DNA of 53,023 nucleotides from Microcaldota archaeon (GCA_026413805.1 JAOAKE010000003.1:1-53023); one strand, 5' to 3'; shown: positions 6,887 through 15,274, counted from the first letter of the stretch. Notes: generated from the letters alone by a model not told the origin. Program-made: numbers and translations.

Positions 6887-7306
6887 ATGGCAACTCTTGA
6901 AAGGATATACACCATACCTCTTGGGAAGGTCTATTCTGCCGTTCGCAACAAAAGAGGCAGGAAGGCAATCCAGCTTATAAGAGGATTTGCCGCCAGGCAC
7001 CTTAAGGCAGAATCAGTGAAAATTTCAGAGGGAGTCAACAGCTTGGTGCTGCGCGACGGGATACAAAAGCCGCCGAGAAGGATAAAGGTGCGGATAGTAA
7101 AGGACGACAAGGGGACGGCTAAGGTCTGGCTTATTGGCGAAGAAGAGAAGGCAAAGGAGCTTGCAGAGGCCAAAAAGAAAGAAGAAGAGGCAAAGAAAAA
7201 AGAGGAAGGCAGCAAAAAGGAAGAAAAGAAAGAAGAAGCCAAAAAGAAGCAGGAAGGGCAGCAAGCTCCCCAATTGCAGAAGCAATCCCAACAGCCAAAG
7301 AAGTAG
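6887..7306 (+). CDS. rpl31e: 50S ribosomal protein L31e with long charged tail
   Basis: 139 residues against a usual 80-95. Residues 1-85 are a normal L31e (ERIYTIPLGKVYSAVRNKRG, AARHLKAESVKIS). From about residue 86 it becomes an almost pure Lys/Glu/Ala/Gln tail (EEEAKKKEEGSKKEEKKEEA) that is probably disordered or a single long helix. AAGGTGAGC precedes the ATG. Similar tails occur on L7Ae and L24e in this window. Confidence 0.93.
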   Translation: MATLERIYTIPLGKVYSAVRNKRGRKAIQLIRGFAARHLKAESVKISEGVNSLVLRDGIQKPPRRIKVRIVKDDKGTAKVWLIGEEEKAKELAEAKKKEEEAKKKEEGSKKEEKKEEAKKKQEGQQAPQLQKQSQQPKK

Positions 7307-7310
7307 TTTT

Positions 7311-7979
7311 ATGAAGATAATAAAAGCACACAATTTTGGCAACCCACATGTCGGGCTTTTTGCCAAGGCATCTGACAGCTTGGCAGTCGTAGACGTTGCA
7401 TCATCCCCAAAGTTGCTTGCCTCGCTTGAAAAAACCAACGTCCCTCTTATTCGGGCGACATTTGGGGGCGGGGGCCTTTCAGGGATTTTTTTAGCCCTTA
7501 ATTCAAATGGCGCAGTGGTAAGCAGCCACTGTTCGCCCGAGGAAATACGTCTTTTGAAATCGCAGGGCATCAACGTGCTTTTGTCCCCGCCACAGTTTTC
7601 AGCCGCAGGAAACAACATTGCTGCAAATGACAAAGGGGCGGTGGTGAATCCCCAGCTTCCACGCAAGTTCATAGCGCAGGTTTCAGATTGCCTTGGGGTG
7701 GAGGCAGTGCCTATGAAGGTTGCAGGGTATTTGACAGTTGGCGCCTGCGTCCTTGCGACCAACAAGGGATTTGCTGCCCACAACCGCATAAGTGGGGAAG
7801 AGTTAAAAGAGCTTCATTCAATACTCCGTGTCAGCGGGGTAAACTGCACTGCAAACACAGGAGTGCCGTTTGTCCCAATATGCGCAGTTGCAAATTCCCA
7901 TTGCGCTATCGTAGGAGAATCTTCCACTGGCTTTGAGGTTGGAAGGCTGGCAGAGGCACTTGGATTTGAGCAGGGATAG
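7311..7979 (+). CDS. eif6: Translation initiation factor aIF6
   Basis: 222 residues. It binds the large ribosomal subunit and prevents premature joining with the small one. Repeated pentein units are visible, e.g. NPHVGLFAKASDSLAVV, NVLLSPPQFSAAGNNIAAND and CVLATNKGFAAHN. The true start is the ATG at 7311, only 4 bases after the L31e stop; an overlapping upstream frame extension is low-complexity basic sequence and is rejected. Probably translationally coupled to L31e. Confidence 0.95.
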   Translation: MKIIKAHNFGNPHVGLFAKASDSLAVVDVASSPKLLASLEKTNVPLIRATFGGGGLSGIFLALNSNGAVVSSHCSPEEIRLLKSQGINVLLSPPQFSAAGNNIAANDKGAVVNPQLPRKFIAQVSDCLGVEAVPMKVAGYLTVGACVLATNKGFAAHNRISGEELKELHSILRVSGVNCTANTGVPFVPICAVANSHCAIVGESSTGFEVGRLAEALGFEQG

Positions 7980-7987
7980 GTGGGAAG

Positions 7988-8317
7988 ATGAGCAGCATAA
8001 AATTTGAGGATTTTCTAAGGCTAGACTTGCGGGTTGGCACAGTGCTTTCTGCAAGAAAGGTGGCAGGAGCAGACAAGCTCTACCAGCTCGAAGTAGACAT
8101 CGGTCATGAAAAAAGGGCACTTGTAGCAGGGGTGGCAAAGGATTATTCTGAAAGCGAGCTAGTGGGCAGGCAGATAGTCGTAGTTGCAAATTTAGAGCCA
8201 AGGACAATCCGCGGCATAAGTTCTCAGGGCATGCTGCTTGCAGCAGAGGGCGAAAATGGAACGGTTTCAATCCTTCTTCCAGACAAAAAGGTGCCCAATG
8301 GCGCAAGGGTAAGATGA
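7988..8317 (+). CDS. Stand-alone tRNA-binding OB-fold protein (Trbp111/EMAP-like)
   Basis: 109 residues matching the C-terminal tRNA-binding domain of methionyl-tRNA synthetase: FEDFLRLDLRVGTVLSARKV, GRQIVVVANLEPRTIRGISSQGMLLAA. Such free OB folds bind the outside corner of tRNA and dimerise. Whether it acts as the MetRS beta part in trans or as a general tRNA chaperone cannot be told. It starts 9 bases after aIF6 with GGTGGGAAG upstream. Confidence 0.88.
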   Translation: MSSIKFEDFLRLDLRVGTVLSARKVAGADKLYQLEVDIGHEKRALVAGVAKDYSESELVGRQIVVVANLEPRTIRGISSQGMLLAAEGENGTVSILLPDKKVPNGARVR

Positions 8318-8336
8318 AGTTTAAGCGGTGGTGAAT

Positions 8337-8513
8337 ATGGCGAAATTTGTAGCAACCGGGTCTTTCAAATCCAAGGGAAAATCACGGAAATTTGAAAAGG
8401 TAGTGGAAGCCCCTTCTGAGAAGCTGGCAGCGGAAAAAGTCCTTGCCCTGCTCGGCTCAAACGCAGGAATTAAAAGGTCCGCAGTCAAGATAACCTCTAT
8501 TGAAAAGCTTTGA
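8337..8513 (+). CDS. rplX: 50S ribosomal protein LX (L18Ae-type)
   Basis: 58 residues, with the LX pattern AKFVATGSFKSKGKSRKFEKVVEAPSEKLAAEKVLALLGS followed by a basic strand VKITSI, described here only by these short motifs. The ATG at 8337 follows GGTGGTGAAT; a GTG at 8328 is possible. In archaea LX occupies the eukaryotic L20 position on the large subunit. Confidence 0.88.
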   Translation: MAKFVATGSFKSKGKSRKFEKVVEAPSEKLAAEKVLALLGSNAGIKRSAVKITSIEKL

Positions 8514-8529
8514 TAGAGGGGTGGCGCTT

Positions 8530-8967
8530 ATGGACGAGGAAAAAGAACTTTCTTGGATATCTGGCCAGCTGGACATCCAGCAGGCGCGAGGCGAGTCTTT
8601 GCGCATGCAGATGCGCGACCTTGAAGCCAGCGTGCTAGAGATTAACTCAGCACTAGACGCCATCAACAACATAAAGAAGGCAAAGGGAGACACCTTGGTG
8701 CCAATCGGGGCTGGCGTTTACCTTTCATGCCCCAAGCCAGACACAGAGAAGGTGATACTAAACATCGGGGCAAGCGTGCTTGTCCAGAAGAAGCCAGACG
8801 AGGCAATCAAAATCCTTGAGGAAAGAAAAAGCAAGTTTGTCGAGGCAATTGACCAATTGCAAAATGAATTGGGGGCAGTTATAAGGGAGATTGAAAGCCT
8901 CAGCCAGCGAGCAAGCGTGATTGCAGCTGCAGAGGGGAAGAGGGATGTTCAATCTTCTAAAGAATAA
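8530..8967 (+). CDS. pfdA: Prefoldin alpha subunit
   Basis: 145 residues with the prefoldin plan: two long coiled-coil helices flanking a beta hairpin (TLVPIGAGVYLSCPKPDTEKVILNIGASVLVQ). Alpha and beta subunits form the hexameric chaperone that delivers unfolded proteins. The ATG at 8530 follows GAGGGGTGG. The C-terminus overlaps the FtsY start by 23 bases, implying coupled translation. The beta subunit is not in the window. Confidence 0.93.
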   Translation: MDEEKELSWISGQLDIQQARGESLRMQMRDLEASVLEINSALDAINNIKKAKGDTLVPIGAGVYLSCPKPDTEKVILNIGASVLVQKKPDEAIKILEERKSKFVEAIDQLQNELGAVIREIESLSQRASVIAAAEGKRDVQSSKE

Positions 8968-10087
8968 GCTTTCCAATTTTATCAAAGGGCTGGCTGGAAA
9001 GGAAGAAAAAAAGGAACCTGCGCCTACCCAAAAAGAAGGCGCAAAAGGCGAATCGGCAAAGCAGGCAGCTACGCCACCGCTTCCTCCTGATGAAAAAAGT
9101 GCGCAGCCACAGACAACAGCCAAAGAGGAAAAAGAAAAGGCAGAGGAACACCTGAAGCTTGTTGAAAAAAAGGTCTCAGCTGCAAAAAAAGAAATTGCGC
9201 CAAAGATAAGCCTTGGCACCGCCATCAAGTCTTTTTTTTCCGATGAAATAACCATAAGCGAGGCTGATGTTTCTGACCTATTAGGCGAGCTGGAGCTTTC
9301 TCTGATTGAGGCAGATGTTGCCTATGAAATAGCCGTTCAGATAAGCGAGGGAATAAAAAAAGAGCTTGTAGGAAAGCGCGTGCCAAAGGGTCAGGTTGAA
9401 AAGAGCACAAGGGAGGCAATCGAGAAAATACTAGTTTCACTCATGGAGAATGGAAAATGGTTTGACCTTCCCCAACGGGCAAAATCCTCGCCAAAACCTG
9501 TGAAAATATTGTTCATAGGGCCGAATGGCGCAGGCAAAACCACCACCATTGCCAAGGTTGCCAAGCTTTTGATGGGCGAAGGCCTCAGCGTTGTTTTTTC
9601 AGCCTCAGATACTTTCCGTGCAGCTGCAATAGAGCAGACAGAAGCCCATGCAAGCAGGCTCGGAATAAAAGTTGTAAAAAGCAAATACGGGGCAGACCCT
9701 GCCTCGGTGGCATTTGACGCAATAAATTATGCCAAAGCCCACAACATTGATGTTGTTTTGATTGATTCTGCTGGCAGGCAAGACACCAACACCAACCTAA
9801 TCCTTGAGCTTAAGAAAATAGTCCGGGTAGCAAAGCCAGACCTAAAAATTTATGTTGGTGAATCCATAGGAGGAAATGCCATGGTGGAGCAGATTCGCAC
9901 CTTCAACGAGGCAATAGGCCTTGACGGGGCAATCCTGACCAAGCTTGACTGCGATGCAAAAGGAGGTACAGCCATTTCTGTCGCAAAGACAGCCCATGTT
10001 CCCATACTTTATTTCGGGGTGGGGCAAGGCTATGGGGACTTAATCCCATTTGACGCCAAAAAAATAGCGCAAGATATAATGTCCTAA
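8945..10087 (+). CDS. ftsY: Signal recognition particle receptor FtsY
   Basis: 380 residues. The N-terminal 85 are charged and low complexity. An N domain follows, then the GTPase G domain with GPNGAGKTTTIAKVAKL (P-loop), DTFRAAAIEQ, DSAGRQDTN and TKLDCDAKGG, ending with GVGQGYGDLIPF. These are the SRP-GTPase motifs; the receptor docks SRP-ribosome complexes at the membrane. The ATG at 8945 is preceded by GAAGAGGG inside pfdA. The G3 motif reads DSAGRQ where DTAGRQ is usual, a conservative change. Confidence 0.95.
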   Translation: MFNLLKNKLSNFIKGLAGKEEKKEPAPTQKEGAKGESAKQAATPPLPPDEKSAQPQTTAKEEKEKAEEHLKLVEKKVSAAKKEIAPKISLGTAIKSFFSDEITISEADVSDLLGELELSLIEADVAYEIAVQISEGIKKELVGKRVPKGQVEKSTREAIEKILVSLMENGKWFDLPQRAKSSPKPVKILFIGPNGAGKTTTIAKVAKLLMGEGLSVVFSASDTFRAAAIEQTEAHASRLGIKVVKSKYGADPASVAFDAINYAKAHNIDVVLIDSAGRQDTNTNLILELKKIVRVAKPDLKIYVGESIGGNAMVEQIRTFNEAIGLDGAILTKLDCDAKGGTAISVAKTAHVPILYFGVGQGYGDLIPFDAKKIAQDIMS

Positions 10088-10099
10088 AAAGCGCCTTCC

Positions 10100-10795
10100 T
10101 TATTGCAAAGAGGCGTATCTTTCAACGCAGGGAATGGCCAGCCTGTAAGGCCCAATTTTTTTAACTATGCTTTGGTTTCCTATCTTTTCAACTACAAATA
10201 TTTCCATCTTTTCAAATTCCATATACCTGCCCTCTTCTCCTGTTGACAGGTCTTTGCAAACCGACTTGGGGCCATATTGTGCCCGTATCTCTAATTGCGA
10301 CACAACTCCAAAGCCAACCACTACCTCTTCGCCAGGAAACAAAAGCACGCGGCTGCTCTGCATTGCAAAGCCATTTCCTTTCGGGCGGGAGACATATGCA
10401 TTATAATCGCCATATCCGACATTTGCGTCAGGGCTGAAGTATTTGTAGCCACCTGAGCTGTCCACCTCTCCAAATGCAGTATTGTCCAGCTTTCCTTTGC
10501 TTCCAGCTTCTTGCTGCCTTATTGCCAGAAGCTCAATTGGGTGGTCCCCAGTGTTTTTCAGGCGCATTACAACATAATTTTCCCCATCTGAAAAAGGGGG
10601 CTCCATAGAGGCAGATGCCTCCACTATTGCAAGCGGCTTTTGTGTCAGCCAGAATAGCCGCGAGCGCTCAACTTCTTTTCCTTCTGTCACTGCGCCATAC
10701 AAGTATACGCTGATTAGCGCAAAGGCTACAATCAACACCGCTCCAAATATTATCATGTATTCTGTTGCAGTTTGTCCCTTTTTCCCTTTACCCAT
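10100..10795 (-). CDS. Class III signal peptide pilin-like protein
   Basis: 231 residues. The N-terminus KGKKGQTATEYMIIFGAVLIVA is split by me as a basic leader, the cleavage site KKG|QTATEY, and a hydrophobic helix. Such QxxxEY signals (DUF361) are cut by an EppA-type prepilin peptidase before the glutamine. The rest is a beta-rich exported domain with one cysteine pair. The ATG at 10795 fits the signal; longer upstream frames do not. It is divergent from the 10856 gene across 60 bases. It is larger than typical major pilins and may be a minor or tip subunit. Confidence 0.75.
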   Translation of the reverse strand: MGKGKKGQTATEYMIIFGAVLIVAFALISVYLYGAVTEGKEVERSRLFWLTQKPLAIVEASASMEPPFSDGENYVVMRLKNTGDHPIELLAIRQQEAGSKGKLDNTAFGEVDSSGGYKYFSPDANVGYGDYNAYVSRPKGNGFAMQSSRVLLFPGEEVVVGFGVVSQLEIRAQYGPKSVCKDLSTGEEGRYMEFEKMEIFVVEKIGNQSIVKKIGPYRLAIPCVERYASLQ

Positions 10796-10855
10796 AAAAC
10801 CATCGATTTCAATATGGCAGAAAACCAATATTAATGAGATGGGAGAAAACAATCT

Positions 10856-11905
10856 ATGCAGCCTGTTCTTTTCAGGGAGGAAGAGAAAAAAGACAAGGAA
10901 GGCAGGCATGTTGCTTTAGTTACCTTCCAGCCAATTGGCAATCCACTTGAAGGAATGGGCGAGCAAGAGCGCGCCTTGTTTTTTGACTCAATTTTCAGGC
11001 TGCTTAAAATGAGGCTTGTGGAAAACGTGGACTTGGCAAGGCAGGCTGCGGGAGAGAAGGTAGGTGCAGTTTCACTTGCCCGGCACCCAGCTCATTTTGT
11101 GGTTGAAAAGAGGCTGCGCCTTGCAAACAAAGCCACGAACGATAATTCTGAATTTGCCCAAAGGCACATTGCAGATGCCATCTTTGAGTATTCCCATGGG
11201 AGCGAATCGGTGGCTGCAGAGATTTTTGACGAATTCAAGTCTCGCCTAAAAAAGAGCGGCTATAAGGCTGACGACCTCATGGCAGTCCTGCTCTTGGTCA
11301 TAGAGGACCATGCAGCATCAAAGGAAGAGGCGCAGCCTCATGCAGGAGACAGTTCTTCTTCTGGTTCATTAGTCCCAAATACGCAGCATTCTGCTGAAGA
11401 AGCAGCGCCTGCAAAGCTCCTTCCACGCCAGCTTATAGAGTCTATCAAGTCAGCAAAAGAGGTTCGGCTCGCCTCAGTGCGCGAGATGCTGCGCTATTAT
11501 TACCAGCGCAACCCAAGGGAATTCCACCAAGCCCTCTGCCGCGTCCTTTCCATTTCAAAAGAAGAGGAGGGAGATTCCGAATACGTCCTTTCAAGGCTTC
11601 TTTCAGCCATCTCTGCCCTTGGAACTTTTGAAATCTCGCAGCGCATTCTTGCAGAGATAAAAAAGCAGGAAGAGATGGATGTGGTAAAATGCCTGCTTAA
11701 GATCGGCTATGTGGTTGATGGAGAAAAAAAGAAAATTATCTTCGGAAAGCGAACCTGCGGGAGCAGGCAGCAGGCAGCGCAGATATCCAACTTTATCCTT
11801 TCCCAGCTTGGCAAGAAGAAACTTGCAAGGAAGGACACCCGCCCAAGCAAGGAGGGGGTTAAGGGAGTCTCAGTTCAGCTGCGCAAACCGGCTGCTCGAG
11901 ATTGA
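10856..11905 (+). CDS. Hypothetical 349-residue protein
   Basis: Not recognised. Soluble and mainly helical, with three parts: residues 1-150 (helical, ending SKEEAQPHAGD), a Ser/Ala/Glu-rich linker near 155-185, and a second helical region containing LASVREMLRYYYQRN. The C-terminus is basic (KKLARKDTRPSKEG). The last 47 bases overlap the 3' end of pheT on the other strand, so the C-terminal residues are under double constraint. No catalytic motif seen. Confidence 0.65.
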   Translation: MQPVLFREEEKKDKEGRHVALVTFQPIGNPLEGMGEQERALFFDSIFRLLKMRLVENVDLARQAAGEKVGAVSLARHPAHFVVEKRLRLANKATNDNSEFAQRHIADAIFEYSHGSESVAAEIFDEFKSRLKKSGYKADDLMAVLLLVIEDHAASKEEAQPHAGDSSSSGSLVPNTQHSAEEAAPAKLLPRQLIESIKSAKEVRLASVREMLRYYYQRNPREFHQALCRVLSISKEEEGDSEYVLSRLLSAISALGTFEISQRILAEIKKQEEMDVVKCLLKIGYVVDGEKKKIIFGKRTCGSRQQAAQISNFILSQLGKKKLARKDTRPSKEGVKGVSVQLRKPAARD

Positions 11906-13418
11906 AATTCACAAGCACCTGCGGGCTGATTTCCCCCATTCTTCCCAAAAGCCTCCCTTCGTGGTAAATCCCAGCGCATCTTCCCTCAATAAAAGAGGGG
12001 CTGCTTTCTTCTTTCAACTCTACAGGCAGGTCAAGCTCCTCAAAGAGCGCCAGCACCACCCCCTTTATCTCAGAAAAGCAAGCCCGAGGGTGCATGGAGG
12101 CAATGCATATCCTCTCTTCTTTGGATGGCGCATAGACGGGGCCGATTTCATAAACCTTAGCAGGAAGCTTTTCGTTTTTGCTTTCTGACAAAAGCGAAAG
12201 CAGGTTAGGAAGGATAGAGGTCCTAAACATGGTAAATTCAGAGGTAAGTGGGTTTTCTATTTCAACGCAATTTTCATGGCGTATTCCTGCCTTCTCCTCG
12301 GCCTCCTTGCTTGAAAGCGTCCAGGTAAGCGCCTCGCAAAAGCCAAGCCCAACCAGTATTTCGTGGCAGGAGGATGGGGGCTTTGAAGCGCCAAGCGAGT
12401 TAAATTCAGGGAGGATAGGCTCAAAGCGGTTAAATCCATAGGCAATTGCAACATCTTCTATCAAGTCCACTTCATTCATGATGTCGGCCCGGTAGCCAGG
12501 CACAAAAACCCAATTTCCTTCAATGCGATGGCCCATTTTCAAAAGAAGCTCCCCTACTTTGTTGTCTGAAAGCGGAATCCCAAGGAGCCTCTCGCTTTCT
12601 TTTGTGGGCAAGGGCCAGCGGCTTTCATGAAGGAGGGGATAGGGCTTGCCGTTTACCTTTGCCTCTTCAATCTCGCCTCCCCTGTCAGCGAGCATGGCAA
12701 CAAGGATATTCACAGTTTGCCGCACTGCTTCGCTGCTGGTGCCTGTGCAGTCAATGAACAGGTTGGTCGTCCTTTCAGTGAGCTTGGTCAATTCCCCATT
12801 TATTATCGGGGGAAAGGAGAGTACCTGGCGGCGGCTGTCCTCAATCATCGGGCATTTCTCCCCAACAAGGTGGGCATATTCCATCCCTTTCGGGTGCCTT
12901 CTGAGAATTTCAAGCGGGGTCATGCTCTCGCGTGATTCAAGGGGCACAAATCGGACATCTTCCTTGCCGCAGGCAAAATACCTAAACGGCGGGGCAACCC
13001 TGTCCAAGTCATGTATGCCAATAGCAACCTTCCTCCTCTTTCTCCCTATCGTCTCGTGCAGCTTCTCTTGAACCTGCATGAGGGAGCGCAAAAAGGAGTC
13101 AGTCATCTTTACGTTGCGCACAACAGCACAGCCAAAGGCAGGCCTAACCTCGCCAACAGAAGGCTCAACAAGGGTTTCAATCCTCGCCTCTCCTATCCTA
13201 TAATGCACAGGCTCCCTTTCTAAATAGCACTTGAGCACTCGCGCCAGGCCCTCTACGCAGAGGCAGTCTGGCCTGTTCGGGGTCACTTCAACTGTCAACT
13301 CCCCAGTTGGGAGCTTTTCTGCCGGGAATCCCAAGTTTGTTAGCAGTTCAATTGCCTCGCTTTCTTCTATCCTATAAAGTTCATATAGGTCCAAGAATGG
13401 GAAATTCACCTGCGCCAT
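11859..13418 (-). CDS. pheT: Phenylalanyl-tRNA synthetase beta subunit
   Basis: 519 residues, the short archaeal/eukaryal-type beta chain. Visible are NFPFLDLYELYRIEESEAIELL at the start (a B1-like segment), EVTPNRPDCLCVEGLARVL, the B5 region GNWVFVPGYRADIMNEVDLIEDVAIAYG, and NPLTSEFTMFRTSILPNLL near the pseudo-catalytic core, all quoted only in part. It pairs with the alpha subunit (not in the window) to charge tRNA-Phe. Convergent overlap with the 10856 gene. Confidence 0.95.
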   Translation of the reverse strand: MAQVNFPFLDLYELYRIEESEAIELLTNLGFPAEKLPTGELTVEVTPNRPDCLCVEGLARVLKCYLEREPVHYRIGEARIETLVEPSVGEVRPAFGCAVVRNVKMTDSFLRSLMQVQEKLHETIGRKRRKVAIGIHDLDRVAPPFRYFACGKEDVRFVPLESRESMTPLEILRRHPKGMEYAHLVGEKCPMIEDSRRQVLSFPPIINGELTKLTERTTNLFIDCTGTSSEAVRQTVNILVAMLADRGGEIEEAKVNGKPYPLLHESRWPLPTKESERLLGIPLSDNKVGELLLKMGHRIEGNWVFVPGYRADIMNEVDLIEDVAIAYGFNRFEPILPEFNSLGASKPPSSCHEILVGLGFCEALTWTLSSKEAEEKAGIRHENCVEIENPLTSEFTMFRTSILPNLLSLLSESKNEKLPAKVYEIGPVYAPSKEERICIASMHPRACFSEIKGVVLALFEELDLPVELKEESSPSFIEGRCAGIYHEGRLLGRMGEISPQVLVNFNLEQPVCAAELRLP

Positions 13419-13442
13419 AATGAGAAATAGCCGCAGAACCTA

Positions 13443-14045
13443 TTAAACGCTTAGCCTGCTCTCCAGCTTGAATATGTCGCGCGAAACCATATCCACGGCC
13501 TTGGGGCTTTCCCTTGCTGGAAGCGGCAGGCTAGAAACCCAAACATCAAATGCAGAAAGACTCTCGTGCCTCATTTTTTCAATATTGAAGCAATTGAACG
13601 CCACATTCTCTAACACCAATTCAGAAAACTCAAAAAATTCTTCTGCTGAGGAGAACGCAGTTTCGTGCAGATAGGAGCTCTTAATTATCAGCTTGACCTC
13701 ATTTTTCAGGTTGTTCTTGTCTGCGACATAATTGGCAGTCTTAAGCATCTTAATAGCCGCCTTTCCATCTATCTCCTTCAGGATTGCATTTTTTTCGTTG
13801 ATTGAGGATATTCCAAGCAGCATGGCACCCACAAAGCTGAGGGCGAGCTTTTTTGCCAAATTGCCCTGCTCCTCCAAGGCCAGCTTGAGGTATTTCATTG
13901 CCTTTTCATAGGTTGCCTCTTTCTTTGCAATGGAATAAATCCTGTAAAGCATTTCCTCAGGCTCAAGGAGTCTACAATAGAAAGACAGCTTGCCGCTGCG
14001 CCGAGATTTTACAATCCTGGTTAGGTCCTTCTCCTTGAATTTCAC
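13443..14045 (-). CDS. Hypothetical 200-residue helical protein
   Basis: Starts with GTG at 14045 and ends 24 bases before pheT. No family recognised. The sequence is almost wholly helical with short repeated helix pairs (YEKAMKYLKLALEEQ, AIKMLKTANYVADKNN), like a small TPR or HEAT-type bundle; that is inference from pattern only. Likely cotranscribed with the 14065 gene upstream and pheT downstream. Confidence 0.6.
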   Translation of the reverse strand: MKFKEKDLTRIVKSRRSGKLSFYCRLLEPEEMLYRIYSIAKKEATYEKAMKYLKLALEEQGNLAKKLALSFVGAMLLGISSINEKNAILKEIDGKAAIKMLKTANYVADKNNLKNEVKLIIKSSYLHETAFSSAEEFFEFSELVLENVAFNCFNIEKMRHESLSAFDVWVSSLPLPARESPKAVDMVSRDIFKLESRLSV

Positions 14046-14064
14046 GCAATCACTTGCTTGGGGT

Positions 14065-14241
14065 TTAGATTATTTCTTCTACGAAATATTTTTTACCGCC
14101 TACTATTACTGATGGCGGCTCGGTTACAAAATAAGTCCTGCCTTTGAACTTCACTGAAGGGATGTCCTCAATTCTTACAAGTAGGCGTTCGCCCTTGCGC
14201 TCAAATGCCAATGAGAACCTTTCTTCTTCTTTTTCCACCAT
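14065..14241 (-). CDS. Hypothetical 58-residue protein
   Basis: A short frame from ATG at 14241 to TAA at 14065, encoding an acidic start (MVEKEEERFSLAFERKGERL) then GGKKYFVEEII at the end. Alternating hydrophobic strands suggest a small beta fold. A strong TATA box (TATATTTAAATA, 14263-14274) lies about 25-30 bases upstream, arguing that it is real and nearly leaderless. It would lead the minus-strand set 14065-13443-pheT. Confidence 0.6.
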   Translation of the reverse strand: MVEKEEERFSLAFERKGERLLVRIEDIPSVKFKGRTYFVTEPPSVIVGGKKYFVEEII

Positions 14242-14262
14242 ATTTTATTTTATACAACAAAG

Positions 14263-14274
14263 TATATTTAAATA
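14263..14274 (-). promoter_or_regulatory. TATA box for the 14241 gene
   Basis: TATATTTAAATA in an AT-rich stretch at archaeal spacing from the minus-strand ATG. A second TATA-like run (TTTTTAAAT at 14332-14340) faces the aIF5A gene on the plus strand. Confidence 0.6.
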
Positions 14275-14389
14275 TTGTGGTAAAAAAAGGACTAATGTAA
14301 TTTATACAAGCCGGCCTGTTTTTGGTAGGTATTTTTAAATGATTCCAAGCAATTAAGCAACGCCCAATTTCTAAAATGAAGGTGGTTTC

Positions 14390-14779
14390 TTGGAAAAGAT
14401 ATTCTCTTCAGCAAAGGACCTAAAAGAGGGAAAATACGTAATAATTGAGGGAATTCCATGCAAAATTGTTAGCATTGATTCTTCCAAACCAGGCAAGCAC
14501 GGAGCTGCAAAAATGCGTGTTACAGGGATAGGGGTGTTTGACGGGCAGAAAAAACAGCTTCTTGTGCCCTCTGATGCTGATGTTGAAGTGCCGATAATTG
14601 AGCGGCAAACCGCCCAAATAGTCTCAGTAAGCGGGGGCACTGCCCAGCTCATGGACACTACTACCTATGAGGTGTTTGAGCTGACAATCCCACCAGAGCT
14701 TTCAAACGAGGCAGCGGCAGGCAAGGAGGCAGAGCTTCTCTGTGCCATGGGAAAAAAGGCTATAATCAGGATAAGGTAA
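14390..14779 (+). CDS. eif5a: Translation factor aIF5A
   Basis: 129 residues. The hypusine loop SKPGKHGAAK is present, with the modified lysine at about residue 36. An OB-fold C-terminal domain follows (TTYEVFELTIP). It helps peptide-bond formation on difficult sequences. The start is a TTG at 14390 placed 5 bases after GGTGG; no ATG fits. It heads a run with S24e and S27ae. Confidence 0.95.
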   Translation: MEKIFSSAKDLKEGKYVIIEGIPCKIVSIDSSKPGKHGAAKMRVTGIGVFDGQKKQLLVPSDADVEVPIIERQTAQIVSVSGGTAQLMDTTTYEVFELTIPPELSNEAAAGKEAELLCAMGKKAIIRIR

Positions 14780-14791
14780 GAGGGGCTGAAT

Positions 14792-15109
14792 ATGGAAGTT
14801 ATCGTAAAAGAGAGGCGCGAAAACCCTGCGCTTTCCCGCACCGAGCTTGCATGTGAAGTTTCATTTGAAAAGAGCGTTCCGTCGCGAAAGCAGCTGCGCG
14901 AGGCAATCTGCGCTGCAACTGGCTTCCCGCCAGAGGCATTTGTAATAATCTCGGTAAAAGGGGAGTTTGGGACACACTCTGCATTTGTCAGGGCACATGC
15001 TTACAAAAACAAGGAAGCAATGAAAATAGAGCGCAAATACCTCCTTGTGCGGGACGGCCTCATTGAAAAGCAGGCAAAGGCAAAAGAGGCAAAAGCAGCC
15101 AAAAAATAG
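14792..15109 (+). CDS. rps24e: 30S ribosomal protein S24e
   Basis: 105 residues with the S24e core ERRENPALSRTELACEV and VISVKGEFGTHSAFVRAHAY (shown in part) and a Lys/Ala C-terminal tail (AKAKEAKAAKK). It starts 12 bases after aIF5A with GAGGGGCTGA upstream. S24e followed by S27ae is a conserved archaeal pair. Confidence 0.93.
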   Translation: MEVIVKERRENPALSRTELACEVSFEKSVPSRKQLREAICAATGFPPEAFVIISVKGEFGTHSAFVRAHAYKNKEAMKIERKYLLVRDGLIEKQAKAKEAKAAKK

Positions 15110-15121
15110 GGAGTGGTGTTA

Positions 15122-15268
15122 ATGGCTGAGCAAAAGCAAAAACAGGCAAAGTCTGTAAAAAAATATTCGCCAAAGAAGGCCTGCCCAAAGTGCGGGCCGG
15201 GGGTGCGGCTGGCAGAGCATTCTGACAGGCGCGCCTGTGGAAAGTGCGGCTATTTTGAGAAAAAATAG
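15122..15268 (+). CDS. rps27ae: 30S ribosomal protein S27ae
   Basis: 48 residues, ATG at 15122 to TAG at 15268. A zinc ribbon is visible with CPKCG (residues 21-25) and CGKCGYF (residues 39-45), preceded by a basic tail YSPKKA. In eukaryotes this domain is fused to ubiquitin; here it stands alone. 12 bases after S24e, with GGGAGTGGTG upstream. Confidence 0.92.
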   Translation: MAEQKQKQAKSVKKYSPKKACPKCGPGVRLAEHSDRRACGKCGYFEKK

Positions 15269-15274
15269 CCCGCG

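Noticed and set aside
7134..7310. N-terminal extension of aIF6 in the same frame
   Set aside because: It is the basic low-complexity shadow of the L31e tail; the ATG at 7311 matches the conserved aIF6 start.
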